Shown here piece after piece: positions 24,034 through 34,160 of a stretch of DNA of 37,668 bases. The notes under the pieces were generated by a model, which was not told where the DNA came from, did no database searches, and worked only from the letters and a program-made list of their open reading frames with translations. The translations under genes and the position numbers were made by a program. The DNA comes from an uncultured Clostridia bacterium (lineage in GTDB: Bacteria > Bacillota > Clostridia > Christensenellales > Borkfalkiaceae), in contig CALVWV010000025.1 of assembly GCA_944368065.1 (NCBI GenBank), positions 1 through 37,668 of the forward strand, read 5' to 3'. The first letter of the stretch is position 1, and each line of letters begins with the position of its first letter.

Positions 24034-26274
24034 TTAAACTTTTTCTATATACTTTATCTGGCTTCCGCCGAAGAAATCGCGGTCAGCAAAATAATCGAGC
24101 TTCAAAACAGCGTCGAGCATTTCCTGCTTGTCGTAATAGTCAGCCGCGGAATACAGGAAATCAAGCACATAATCGCCGAACCCGCCCGCACTGTACGTTT
24201 CGTCAAACGGATAGCACTCCCACGAATCGCCGTTTTCAACGTAGACGTCTATCGTTGAGAAATATATATCGTCTATGAATATGCCTGACTCGTGGCTTAT
24301 AAACACTCCTTCAAGCTTTGAAAACATGCTTACGCCGTGATAAAGTCCCGTATTGTAGCTGTATCCGCACAAATCGAGCAACGTGGGCAGAATATCGTAA
24401 GTGTTGCAGAACTTTGTTATTTTGCTGGGCTTAAGAGCGCTGCCCTTATCCTTTACCGCGGTATAATCTATCGCGGAATACTCTTCGAGCGCAAGCGGCT
24501 CAACCTTAAGGTCCATGCTTCCGCCATACCAGATAAAGCAGGGAACGGAATAAAGGTCGGTATTATAAAACTCCGAATCGTCTATGCCCTTCATTGCATA
24601 ATTCATCTGGTCGTAATAAGCGGAATGGTCGGCATAGAACATAAATACCGTGTCGGCAAGCTCGCCGGAGCTCTCGAGGTCCTTCACCAGCATGTTTATG
24701 CCGAGGTCAAGGTCCATCAGACCAGCCTGATATCGCTTGTAGCGCAGGAACATTTCCGTATACAGCTCGTTTTCTTCAAGGCTCTCTTCGTCTATGCCAT
24801 GAGTGCCGCTCACATACGTCGAAGGAAATCTGTCTATCAGTTCGTAATACTCTTCAAGCTCTTTGACCTGACATCTTTCGGAAAACTCCTCCTTCTCATC
24901 CTCAGTCATTTCGCCCGAAGAAACTTCGCCGCGGGCTGAAGGCGTTTCGGTGAAAGGATAGTTTCCGTAATCTATAAGGTCGTTATAAGAACCGTGCGTC
25001 GTCAGCGTCATCATCTGAGTGAAGAACGGCCCGTCTTCAGAATGGGTAAACTCGTCCGAATAGTATCTGAACACGTTTGAATCTTTGTCAAGGTCGTAAA
25101 AACCGTTCTTTTCCGAATTACCGGGAAGAAGGTCGAGGTCTTCAAGGAAATATGTATTGTCGTAGCCGTACAAGCCGCCGAACACTTCGCTGCGCTTGTA
25201 GTAACTTCCGTCATTTATATGGAAATAATTGCTGGTATAGCCGCTGTTGCCGAGCACGTTGGCAAGCGTGTACGGCATTGAGTTATCCAGGATGTTAGAC
25301 GGCTCTAGCGAGGTAATCGAAGTATAGCTGCCCATTACAGAGAGCGCTTCGGAACAGTTGGTCTTATCTCTTGCATGGAAATCCGTCATGGCTATGCCGC
25401 CTTCCGCCATCGCGTACAGGGTAGGCGTGTATTCCTTGTTGATTGCATACCATTCGCCCGACTCTATTACTATGAGAACTATATTTTTACCGTCAAGCGC
25501 GCCAGTATAGATGTTGTCCCCGTACACGCTTCGGCTCATGCGGCTCTGCGAAAAGTAAGCGTCAAGGTCTTCTTCGGTTATTTCGTCCACGTATGTATCA
25601 CTTGATATGGAATTGCCGATGTTGACGACAAAGTAGCCGTACGTACCGAACTCGGAAAAAGCTTTCGCAGTAAACTTCTGGTCGGTGTAAAGTTCGCTCT
25701 CGTCGTAAAAAATGCTCAGCCTGTCCTCTTCTTCCTGGTCAGCAAGAGCGGAAAAGCTGTCTATGGTGAATGCATAGAGTATGCCGGCGCAGCATTCCGC
25801 AAGCAGAAACGCTACCAAAAGCAGAATTATTACGTTGCGGGTGTACAGCCCCTTGGGCACGGTGTATCTGCGGGCAAATACAATGAGACCTGCAAGAGAA
25901 GCGCCGAAAAGAAGTATCATTCCGACAATAAGCCACCAGTTGACAAAGCTTGCGTCCATTACGCCCGTCACCTCGTTGAGAAGGTTGAGCATGCTGAAGC
26001 TGAAAACCATGCCGCTCATTGAGTACAAAGCTTCGTTGGTGATTGAAAGAATTATCTGGAAAACAAGGAATGCCGAAAGTACTGAAAGTTGCGCCGCCTC
26101 ATGCGGCAATACAAAAATAATCAGCGCTATTACGAGAATTACCGCCAGATCCAGCCCGAAATACTGCGGCAGAACGCCCAGTCCCATGACCAGAAAGGTT
26201 ATAATTTCCATCAGCACGGCGAGAATTACGTAGCTGGCCGCGAACACCGTTTTTTTGATAAGTAGCCTTTTCAT
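24034..26274 (-). CDS. LtaS-like membrane sulfatase/phosphoglycerol transferase
   Basis: The 746-aa product (ATG at 26274, AAGG just upstream) has about five N-terminal transmembrane helices (to residue about 170) and an extracellular alkaline-phosphatase/sulfatase-fold domain. LtaS-type active-site pieces are NIVLIVIESGEWY (metal Glu), HARDKTNCSEALS (catalytic Thr near residue 305), TLTTHGSYND and FMFYADHSAYYD (metal Asp-His). Enzymes of this family transfer glycerol phosphate from phosphatidylglycerol to lipoteichoic acid or to glycans. The exact acceptor is unknown. An in-frame GTG 14 codons upstream is less likely. The central region (about 430-515) carries an acidic insertion. The gene lies 116 bp downstream of mscL. 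Confidence 0.88.
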   Translation of the reverse strand: MKRLLIKKTVFAASYVILAVLMEIITFLVMGLGVLPQYFGLDLAVILVIALIIFVLPHEAAQLSVLSAFLVFQIILSITNEALYSMSGMVFSFSMLNLLNEVTGVMDASFVNWWLIVGMILLFGASLAGLIVFARRYTVPKGLYTRNVIILLLVAFLLAECCAGILYAFTIDSFSALADQEEEDRLSIFYDESELYTDQKFTAKAFSEFGTYGYFVVNIGNSISSDTYVDEITEEDLDAYFSQSRMSRSVYGDNIYTGALDGKNIVLIVIESGEWYAINKEYTPTLYAMAEGGIAMTDFHARDKTNCSEALSVMGSYTSITSLEPSNILDNSMPYTLANVLGNSGYTSNYFHINDGSYYKRSEVFGGLYGYDNTYFLEDLDLLPGNSEKNGFYDLDKDSNVFRYYSDEFTHSEDGPFFTQMMTLTTHGSYNDLIDYGNYPFTETPSARGEVSSGEMTEDEKEEFSERCQVKELEEYYELIDRFPSTYVSGTHGIDEESLEENELYTEMFLRYKRYQAGLMDLDLGINMLVKDLESSGELADTVFMFYADHSAYYDQMNYAMKGIDDSEFYNTDLYSVPCFIWYGGSMDLKVEPLALEEYSAIDYTAVKDKGSALKPSKITKFCNTYDILPTLLDLCGYSYNTGLYHGVSMFSKLEGVFISHESGIFIDDIYFSTIDVYVENGDSWECYPFDETYSAGGFGDYVLDFLYSAADYYDKQEMLDAVLKLDYFADRDFFGGSQIKYIEKV

Positions 26275-26390
26275 TATCCTTAAGTTTCTCCCGCGCGCGG
26301 ACAAAATCTTCCGCACGCTTTAAATTTGACGAGAGGGGCGAACATACTGCCCGCCCCGAAGTCAATGCAAAATCTTAAATTATTTATTTT

Positions 26391-27011
26391 TCAGTCCTTT
26401 TTCTGCCCGTCGGATTCGCCGTTTTCTGAAGAATTGCCGCCTTTTTCTGATTTTGCAGCATTTTCAGCGAGCAGGTTTCTTATCTCCGTCAGAAGTTCTT
26501 CAACGGTAGGTTTGGGAGGCGTAGCGGGCGCGGGAGCCTGTTCAGCTTTAAGCTGCTCTTCCGCCATTGCTTTGGCCTCTTTTTCGGCAATGCCGCTCTT
26601 TACAAGCTTTCTTGCGCGCCTTCTTATTTCCTTTTCGCGCTTTGCCTGCGCGTTGAGCTTGTTGCCCGCGTCGCGCACGGTGTTAATGATTTTTACAATA
26701 GCAAAAATCACTATGGCGATAAGAATAAAATCGAGTATCGCCTGAATGAAGTTGCCCCAGTTTATGACCAAAGAGTTGGTCATATCCAGAGAACCGTCTT
26801 CAAGATACACCGCTTTCAAAACGGTGCAGAGCGAAGATAAATCGCCTTCGCCCACGGCGCTGTTTATAAGCGGCATTATGATGTCGTTCGTGAGGCTTGT
26901 TACTATAGCAGTGAATGCAGCGCCGATTACGACAGCTACCGCAAGGTCCAGAACATTTCCCCTTGAGATGAATTTTTTAAACTCACCCCAAAGTTTTTTA
27001 AACGTTTTCAT
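26391..27011 (-). CDS. mscL: Large-conductance mechanosensitive channel MscL (long tail)
   Basis: MscL is a pentameric membrane channel that opens under osmotic downshock. The N-terminus FKKFISRGNVLDLAVAVVIGAAFTAIV is the characteristic S1/TM1 signature. TM2 is around residues 87-108 (FIQAILDFILIAIVIFAIVK). At 206 aa it is longer than the usual 120-150. The tail carries a basic helix (REKEIRRRARKLVKSG), an A/P-rich linker and a second short helix (TVEELLTEIRNLLAE), then a disordered end. The ATG follows GAAGGAG. It starts only 17 bp after the flavodiiron gene and is probably cotranscribed with it. Confidence 0.95.
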   Translation of the reverse strand: MKTFKKLWGEFKKFISRGNVLDLAVAVVIGAAFTAIVTSLTNDIIMPLINSAVGEGDLSSLCTVLKAVYLEDGSLDMTNSLVINWGNFIQAILDFILIAIVIFAIVKIINTVRDAGNKLNAQAKREKEIRRRARKLVKSGIAEKEAKAMAEEQLKAEQAPAPATPPKPTVEELLTEIRNLLAENAAKSEKGGNSSENGESDGQKKD

Positions 27012-27028
27012 TGCACTCCTTCAGGCTC

Positions 27029-28180
27029 TTATTTTAAAATTTCGTTTACGAGCGCTTCCATCTCGGGAACGTTTTCTTCAGAGAATGCCGCGCGGATTTT
27101 TACAGTCTGCGTGAGTATATTAAGGTCCTTGCAACCGGCAAGGCGTTCCCTCATAAGCTTGCCGGAGATGGGCGCCCAGGTGCCGTTTTCGATTATTCCT
27201 ATAGTCCTCGAACGGAAGTTGCGCTCCGTAAGGCAGTCCAGAAATTCCCTCATTGCGGGGAAAATTTCAGCGTTGTATGTCACGGAAGCAAGAACGAGCC
27301 TGCTGCACATAAACGCTTCGGCAACGCACTTAGAGCGGTCTGCGCGCGCAAGATCTTCGACTATTACCTCCTTGCCCGCCTTTTTAAGCATGTCCGCAAC
27401 GGTGAGAGCCACCGCCTTGGTGTGGCCGTATATGGACGCATACGCAACCATGACCGCATCCTTTTCGGGGCGGTAAGATGACCATGTATCGTACAAGCTT
27501 ATGTAATGGTCAAGGTCTTTATCGAGCACGGGACCGTGCAGAGGGCAAATCCTTTTTACATTGAGCGCAGAAAGCTTTTTCAGAAGCGTCTGAACCTGCA
27601 CGCCGTACTTACCCACAATGCCTATATAGTAACGCCTTGCCTCGTCATCCCAGGGCTGATCTGCATCGAGCGCGCCGAACTTGCCGAATGCGTCTGCTGA
27701 GAATACCGTTCCCGACGTTTCGTCGTAAGAAACCATTACCTCGGGCCAGTGCACGAGGGGCGCCATCACAAACCTTAAAGAGTGCTTGCCGAGGGGAATT
27801 ACAGAGCCTTCTTCCACCTTTAAGGCGTTATTTACATCGAAGCCGAAGTATTCCTTTATCATGGCGAACGTTTTGGAGTTGCCCACAACCTGAACGTTGG
27901 GATAAACCCTTAAAAAGTTCTGTATATTCGCGGAATGGTCGGGCTCCATGTGGTGAATGACAAGATAATCGGGGTGTCTGTCGCCGAGAACGGCGCGCAC
28001 GTTTTTAAGCCATTCGGGACCGAAAGACGCGTCGGCCGTATCGAGCACGGCAATCTTTTCGTCTTTGATAACGTAAGAGTTGTAAGAAACGCCATCGGGC
28101 ACAGAGTACAGTCCTTCAAAAAGGTCGATTGAATGGTCGTTTACGCCTACATAAAAAATGTCGTCTTCTACTTTAAACAT
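27029..28180 (-). CDS. fprA: Flavodiiron protein FprA (oxygen/NO reductase)
   Basis: A-type flavodiiron proteins reduce oxygen to water (or NO to N2O) in anaerobes, taking electrons from rubredoxin or a similar donor. The 383-aa protein has an N-terminal metallo-beta-lactamase-like domain with all diiron ligands: His77, Glu79, Asp81 and His82 in HHMEPDHS, His144, Asp163 and His215. A flavodoxin domain from about residue 248 binds FMN (VAYASIYGHTKAVA). It has its own consensus promoter and leads a probable transcript with mscL. Its presence argues for an anaerobe that meets oxygen. Confidence 0.95.
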   Translation of the reverse strand: MFKVEDDIFYVGVNDHSIDLFEGLYSVPDGVSYNSYVIKDEKIAVLDTADASFGPEWLKNVRAVLGDRHPDYLVIHHMEPDHSANIQNFLRVYPNVQVVGNSKTFAMIKEYFGFDVNNALKVEEGSVIPLGKHSLRFVMAPLVHWPEVMVSYDETSGTVFSADAFGKFGALDADQPWDDEARRYYIGIVGKYGVQVQTLLKKLSALNVKRICPLHGPVLDKDLDHYISLYDTWSSYRPEKDAVMVAYASIYGHTKAVALTVADMLKKAGKEVIVEDLARADRSKCVAEAFMCSRLVLASVTYNAEIFPAMREFLDCLTERNFRSRTIGIIENGTWAPISGKLMRERLAGCKDLNILTQTVKIRAAFSEENVPEMEALVNEILK

Positions 28181-28226
28181 ACCTTTGAAATTATGCTCTT
28201 TCCTTTAAAATTTTATTTACAGACAT

Positions 28227-28255
28227 ATTATATAGTTTGTGCCGCCCGTTGTCAA
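28227..28255 (-). promoter_or_regulatory. Consensus sigma-A promoter of fprA
   Basis: On the minus strand TTGACA (28250-28255), a 17-nt spacer and TATAAT (28227-28232) lie 47 bp upstream of the fprA ATG. Confidence 0.9.
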
Positions 28256-28264
28256 TTTTTTTGC

Positions 28265-28312
28265 TGAAAAAGATAACGGAGGGTAATTTTGTCAGTCTTA
28301 CCCTCCGCTGTT
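28265..28312 (-). terminator. Terminator of proB-proA
   Basis: A 10-bp stem (CGGAGGGTAA at 28277-28286 with TTACCCTCCG at 28298-28307, loop of 11) is followed on the minus strand by TTATCTTTTTC. It lies about 100 bp after the proA stop and just upstream of the fprA promoter. Confidence 0.85.
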
Positions 28313-28405
28313 ATTTATTGTTTTGCATTTTTTGCCGCATAAAATTTTGCCGCCTCGCAGAACTTCACAGCGAGCGCTGTACGTTTGCTTTGTCTGCAGG
28401 CCTTT

Positions 28406-29665
28406 TTACCTTATCTGACCTTCGCCGCGGACTACATATTTGTAAGAGTTCAGCTCGCTTAGTCCCATAGGTCCTCTCGCGTGCAGCTTCTGAGTGGATA
28501 TCCCCATCTCGCAGCCGAGCCCGAATTCTCCGCCGTCGGTAAACCTCGTCGAAGCGTTGACGTAAACGGCGGCGCTGTCTACGGCGTTCACAAAATAGTC
28601 CGCCGCAGATTTGTCTTCGGTAACTATGCAGTCGGAATGACCGGTAGAATGAACGGATATATGCTCCGCCGCCTCCTGAACGGAAGACACGACTTTTACC
28701 GCCATTACGTAATCGAGAAATTCGGTATCGAAATCCTTTTCCCCCGCGGGAACGCAGTTCTGCTTTCCGCCGAGCACGGCATAAGCCTTTTCGTCGAGCT
28801 TCAGAAGCACGGGATTAACCTTTCTGTCTGCAACCAATCGCTCCCACAAAAGGGGCAGAAATTTTTCGGCAACGTCTTCATGCACAAGGCAGACTTCCAT
28901 TGCGTTGCATACCGAAGGTCTGCTGCATTTTGCATTTTCTATTATATTGAGCGCCATTTTCAAGTCGGCTGATTTATCGACGTAAACGTGGCAGATACCC
29001 GTGCCCGTCTGAATGCAGGGCACTTTTGCGTTCTGCACGCAGGCGTTTATGAGCCCCGCCCCGCCGCGAGGAATAAGAAGGTCAACAAGACCCGTCGCAG
29101 TCATTATGTCCGCCGAGCTCTGGCGGGTGGTGTCCTCCACAAGGTTTATAAGTTCGGGAGCGAGACCCTGCTCTTCAAGCGCGGCGCGCATTGCATCCAC
29201 TATCGCTCCGGCGGAGTTGTACGCTTCCTTGCCTATTCTGAGCACGCAGACATTGCCGCTTTTTAAACAGAGTGCCGCGGCATCCGAAGTGACGTTGGGT
29301 CGGCTTTCGTAAATTATCGCCACGACGCCGAGCGGCACGCTGACCTTTGTGACCTTTATGCCGCTGGGGCGGTTTACCGTACCGAGCACCCTGCCGACGG
29401 GGTCGGGAAGGGCGGCAACTTCGCGCATGCCGTCCGCCATACCCTTTATTCTGTCTGACGTAAGGCGCAGTCTGTCAATCATGACTTCGGATATCTTGCC
29501 CTTTGCCGCCGCAACATCCTTTTCGTTTGCGGAAATAATTTTGTCCGCAGCCGCTTCAATTCCGTCCGCCATTGCAAAGAGCGCGTTATTTTTCTGCTCC
29601 GACGTAAGAAGCGCCGCGAAAGTTTTATATTTATTAGCGTTTATCAGTATTTCCCTTGTAGTCAT
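28406..29665 (-). CDS. proA: Gamma-glutamyl phosphate reductase ProA
   Basis: ProA reduces gamma-glutamyl phosphate to glutamate semialdehyde with NADPH, the second step of proline synthesis. Its 419 aa show the aldehyde-dehydrogenase-like fold with the catalytic Cys253 in SRPSVCNAMEVCLVHE. Other family blocks are PLGVVAIIYESRPNV, LIPRGGAGLI, QTGTGICHVYVD, NASTRFTDGGEFGLGCEMGIST and LHARGPMGL. The ATG overlaps the proB stop by 4 bp (ATGA), with GGCGG directly before it. Confidence 0.97.
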   Translation of the reverse strand: MTTREILINANKYKTFAALLTSEQKNNALFAMADGIEAAADKIISANEKDVAAAKGKISEVMIDRLRLTSDRIKGMADGMREVAALPDPVGRVLGTVNRPSGIKVTKVSVPLGVVAIIYESRPNVTSDAAALCLKSGNVCVLRIGKEAYNSAGAIVDAMRAALEEQGLAPELINLVEDTTRQSSADIMTATGLVDLLIPRGGAGLINACVQNAKVPCIQTGTGICHVYVDKSADLKMALNIIENAKCSRPSVCNAMEVCLVHEDVAEKFLPLLWERLVADRKVNPVLLKLDEKAYAVLGGKQNCVPAGEKDFDTEFLDYVMAVKVVSSVQEAAEHISVHSTGHSDCIVTEDKSAADYFVNAVDSAAVYVNASTRFTDGGEFGLGCEMGISTQKLHARGPMGLSELNSYKYVVRGEGQIR

Positions 29666-30432
29666 TCCGCCTTACCTATAAAGCGCGTACCCGCGCCCTT
29701 ACCTTCTGTTATTTCATAAAGCACGGCAGGATTTTCGCCCTTGGCTATGACCATATCGAGCCCGTTGTCCATGCAAAGCTTTGCCGCCTGAAGTTTGGTG
29801 CACATTCCGCCCGTGCCCAAAGACGTTCCAGAACCGCCCGCCGCGGCGTAAAGCTCGGGCGTGAGCTCGGTTACGACGGGAACAAGTTTTGCCCCCTTAT
29901 CCTTTCTCGGGTCGCCTGTATAAAGCCCCTCTATGTCCGTCAAAAGCACAAGAAGATCCGCCCCGATGCTCACCGCCACTATCGCCGCGAGCGTATCGTT
30001 GTCGCCTACGGAAATTTCCTTCGTCGCTATGGTATCGTTCTCGTTGATTACAGGCACGGCGCCCAGTCCGAGCAGCCTTTCAAGTGTATTTTCGAAGTGG
30101 CCGCGGCGCTCTTTGTTTTCCACGTCGTCTGCGGTAAGAAGTATCTGCGCCACCGTCTGGTTGTATTCGCCGAAAAACTTATCGTACGTGTACATTAGTT
30201 CGCACTGTCCGACTGCCGCCGCCGCCTGCTTCGTGGGTATGTCCGCGGGACGACAGGGAAGCGAAAGCTTGCTTACGCCCATGGCTATCGCGCCCGACGA
30301 TACAAGTATAACCTCGTTTCCGGCATTTTTGAGGTCGGAAAGCACCCTGCACAGTCCGTCTATAAATCTTAAATTGATTTTGCCCGTCGCGTGCGAAAGC
30401 GTGGACGAGCCTACTTTTACTACAAGTCTCAT
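29662..30432 (-). CDS. proB: Glutamate 5-kinase ProB (no PUA domain)
   Basis: ProB phosphorylates glutamate, the first and usually proline-inhibited step of proline synthesis. I chose the ATG at 30432 (256 aa, beginning MRLVVKVGSSTLS). The GTG four codons earlier overlaps the AAGGGTGA ribosome site. Amino-acid-kinase motifs are VVKVGSS, ILVSSGAIAMG, PVINENDTI, GDNDTLAAIVA and LLTDIEGLYTGDPR. The protein lacks the C-terminal PUA domain found in longer homologues. The start lies about 24 bp from the -10 box. No proC is in the window. Confidence 0.95.
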   Translation of the reverse strand: MRLVVKVGSSTLSHATGKINLRFIDGLCRVLSDLKNAGNEVILVSSGAIAMGVSKLSLPCRPADIPTKQAAAAVGQCELMYTYDKFFGEYNQTVAQILLTADDVENKERRGHFENTLERLLGLGAVPVINENDTIATKEISVGDNDTLAAIVAVSIGADLLVLLTDIEGLYTGDPRKDKGAKLVPVVTELTPELYAAAGGSGTSLGTGGMCTKLQAAKLCMDNGLDMVIAKGENPAVLYEITEGKGAGTRFIGKAE

Positions 30433-30455
30433 GATATTATTCACCCTTGCAGATT

Positions 30456-30484
30456 ATTGTATAATATTACCGCGGTTTAGTCAA
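30456..30484 (-). promoter_or_regulatory. Promoter of proB-proA
   Basis: TTGACT (30479-30484) and TACAAT (30456-30461) are 17 nt apart on the minus strand, giving a very short leader before proB. Confidence 0.75.
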
Positions 30485-30525
30485 TTAAATTAACAAAGTG
30501 CCTGTGCGGGAATATGGCAGAGTAT

Positions 30526-30563
30526 AAAAAAGCGGCAGAGCCGTATGAAAACAGTTCCGCCGC
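30526..30563 (-). terminator. gdhA terminator
   Basis: On the minus strand GCGGCGGA pairs with TCTGCCGC (one G-T pair) around a large loop and is followed by six T bases, about 20 bp after the gdhA stop. Confidence 0.7.
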
Positions 30564-30584
30564 AATCTTTTAAGCTTTATTCAA

Positions 30585-31934
<1,350 letters not shown>

Positions 31935-31970
31935 CTAGCGCCGTGCGGCGCACTTTATTTTGATAAAGTA

Positions 31971-31999
31971 ATTATAACATACGCTTAACGTTTTGCCAA
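31971..31999 (-). promoter_or_regulatory. Promoter of gdhA
   Basis: TTGGCA (31994-31999) and TATAAT (31971-31976) are 17 nt apart on the minus strand, about 51 bp upstream of the gdhA ATG. The leader contains a small GCGCC / GGCGC hairpin and a GGAG ribosome site. Confidence 0.8.
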
Positions 32000-32360
32000 A
32001 TTTAAAACCCCGATTTTTAATAACGATTTTTTATAATCCGTATAAGTTTTACTAATAATTTATGATTTTGAGCAAATTTTAGCCGTTTTTGGCAAAAATT
32101 AAGCCATTTTGATTGGCGGCTTTTGATTATATAATACATAAGTTGTACTTATTGCACAAAAAGTCTCTTTGAAATTTTTACCGAAATACGCGGGTTAACG
32201 TGCTTTACGCAGGCATATGCGCTGATAAAGCGGAATTACTTTTTTGCATTTGCAATTCAGGCTTGCGTTTACTGCTTTGCGGGAACCCTCGGCAGTGCGG
32301 CGGCAATGTGTGCCTTGCTCGAACCGCGGCGCTCTTTCCTACCCTCTCTCTGCGCCGCAC
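32000..32360. other. Gene-free region upstream of gdhA
   Basis: No gene is supported. It holds a 15-bp palindrome (ATAAGT-TGT-ACTTAT, 32138-32152) next to a TATAAT on the plus strand (32130-32135) whose best -35 is at a poor 15-nt spacing. This might be an operator. Cys-rich open frames on both strands near 32200-32400 overlap each other and the small RNA unit and look spurious. Confidence 0.5.
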
Positions 32361-32439
32361 AAAAAAAGGCACCGCAATGGTGCCTGTGTGTGGCTTTAGA
32401 GGATAAAAATGCTACCCTGCCATTTGCCCCACAAACTAT
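32361..32439 (-). ncRNA. Putative small RNA of about 80 nt
   Basis: A consensus-like promoter (32446-32474) is followed within 90 bp by a clean intrinsic terminator (AGGCACC / GGTGCCT, loop of 5, then seven T bases), with no open frame of note between. Transcription should start near 32439. The transcript can form an inner hairpin AGGGTA / TATCCT (loop GCATTTT) inside a near-perfect outer stem GTTTGTGG / CCACACAC, ahead of the terminator hairpin. I do not recognise a known family. It is independent of the recombinase genes, which have their own hairpin at 32501-32529. It could belong to the chromosome or to the mobile element. Confidence 0.6.
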
Positions 32440-32445
32440 GCGTAT

Positions 32446-32474
32446 ATTATAGCAAGGTTTGTAAATGCCGTCAA
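32446..32474 (-). promoter_or_regulatory. Promoter of the putative small RNA
   Basis: TTGACG (32469-32474), a 17-nt spacer and TATAAT (32446-32451) on the minus strand. Confidence 0.75.
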
Positions 32475-32500
32475 TGATTTGCTTGCCTGAGCACATAAAG

Positions 32501-32529
32501 AAAGCGAGCCGATTTTTTCGACCCGCTTT
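32501..32529 (-). terminator. Terminator after the recombinase genes
   Basis: A 12-bp stem with two G-T pairs on the minus strand (AAAGCGGGTCGA / TCGGCTCGCTTT, loop of 5 A) lies 4 bp past the last recombinase stop. The following T content is modest (CTTTAT). Confidence 0.6.
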
Positions 32530-32532
32530 TAA

Positions 32533-34160
32533 CTACTCTACCACCTCGGTTACGCTCAATCCCCCTTTTAAGTAAATAACGATAGACTTGTCTTTCATCA
32601 CCCTTATAAGACCCACAAGACGCCTGATCATAATGTCATCGTATTGACTGAAACAGAGTTCCGTATTCGTCAGCGTTTCTCTGATTTCATCTATTTCGGC
32701 TTTAAGGCTTGGATTGGCAGCAATCTTTTCTCTTTTTGCTTCGAGCTGTTCTTGTAATATTGCAATCTTGTCGTTCAGTTGTCGGATCACATCAATGTAC
32801 TTACTTTTATCCCCCTCCGTGCTGTTCAGGTGCTGCACATTGTCATCGACCTGCTGCCTCAGATACCTTATTTGATTTTCTATTGTGTCGGATTCCAAAA
32901 CATCGTCCTCTCCCGTCATGACGCACGAGAGATTAGAGATAATCATTTCCAAGACATCCTCTTTGTTTTCAAGCAGTCGCGTTAATCCTCGGCAAATTGC
33001 AACGTGCAATTTGGTTTCGTCCAAAGCCGGGGCTGTGTGCAGAATTTCTTTCCGTGCTCTACCCTGCTCAAACATCGCCAGACTTTTCTGCTTACGCCAT
33101 TTTTCACCCAAGTCACTCTCTTATACGGGCTGCCGCATTCGCCGCAGACAAGCAGTTCTGAAAGTGAAAATTTTCCGCTGTACTTTCCGAGAGAGGTAAT
33201 GCCTTTATCCGATGTCTGACGCTTACCTCTGCGACGAGCCATTTCGCGTTGCACTTTTTTGAACATTTCCGAACTGACGATGGGAACATGATTGTTGGCA
33301 ATAAAGTATTTAGCCATCTCGCCGCGGTTCTTTTTCACCTTTTTCGTTATACAGTTTTCGGTAAAGGTTTTTTGCAAAAGCATATCGCCGCAATACCGCT
33401 CATTCGTTAATATATTGGAGATGACGTTAAATCCCCATTGAGACTTTCCTTTCTTGGTCGGTATATTGTTCTGCTCCAAATACTCCTTGATCTGTTTGAC
33501 GCTGTAACCGCTCAAATACAAGTTATAAATTTTTAAGACGATTTCAGCTTCTTCTGGAACGATTTCAGGCTCTCCGTCTTCCCCTTTCCTATAACCTAAT
33601 ATATTATATCGAAAGGCGAACGTCCCGGCTCGCATACGTTGTTGCAATCCCCACCGCACATTCGCGCTTATATTTTCGCTTTCAGCCTGTGCCATGACAC
33701 TGTACAAACCGACAAACATTTCGCTGTCGGCAGTCAAAGAATTCAGGTTTTGCTCCTCGAAAAACACACCGATTCCGAGAGCTTTCAATTTGCGGACATA
33801 GCGCAGGCTATCTACGGTGTTACGCGCAAAACGCGAAAACGATTTTGTCAGGATAAGGTCAATTTTTCCTTTCTCGCAATCGCGTATCATTTTTATGAAC
33901 TGTTCACGTTTTTTGGCAAGTGTTCCCGTAATGCCTTCGTCTGCGTATATCTTCACAAACCGCCATTTCGGATTTTTCATGATGGCTTCCGTGTAATGGG
34001 CAACCTGCGCGTTGTAACTTTCGATTTGATCTTCACTGTCCGTCGAAACGCGGCAATAAGCCGCAACACGCAAAACACCATTCTCTGCATTCCTTTTCTG
34101 TAAGAGCGGATTGGCGTCTATTTTTGTAACTATTCTCTTCGACTGCGCTTGCTCATACAT
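32533..34160 (-). pseudogene. Large serine recombinase 1, frameshifted
   Basis: The first frame (34160 to the TGA at 32982) encodes a resolvase domain with catalytic Ser39 in YCRVSTDSEDQ, the YADEGITGT and SFSRFARN motifs, a recombinase domain (IPTKKGKSQWGFNVISNILTN) and three Cys of a zinc ribbon (LLVCGECGSPY, WRCLSRVEHGKKFC). At base 33039-33041 the reading frame breaks. The expected continuation HTAPALDETKLHVAI is in the neighbouring frame, which runs on to 32533 and contains the coiled coil and C-terminus. One missing C explains the shift. The ATG at 34160 has GGAGG 7 nt upstream. Its start overlaps the end of recombinase 2 by 31 bp. Intact length would be about 542 aa. A sequencing error is possible. 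Confidence 0.88.

Noticed and set aside
32101-32152. Plus-strand promoter with TATAAT at 32130-32135
   Set aside because: The best -35 (TTGATT) is only 15 nt away and no gene follows on the plus strand. Kept only as a note with the adjacent palindrome.
32200-32496. Cys-rich open frames on both strands between gdhA and the element
   Set aside because: They overlap each other antisense, lack ribosome sites and cover the small RNA promoter and terminator.
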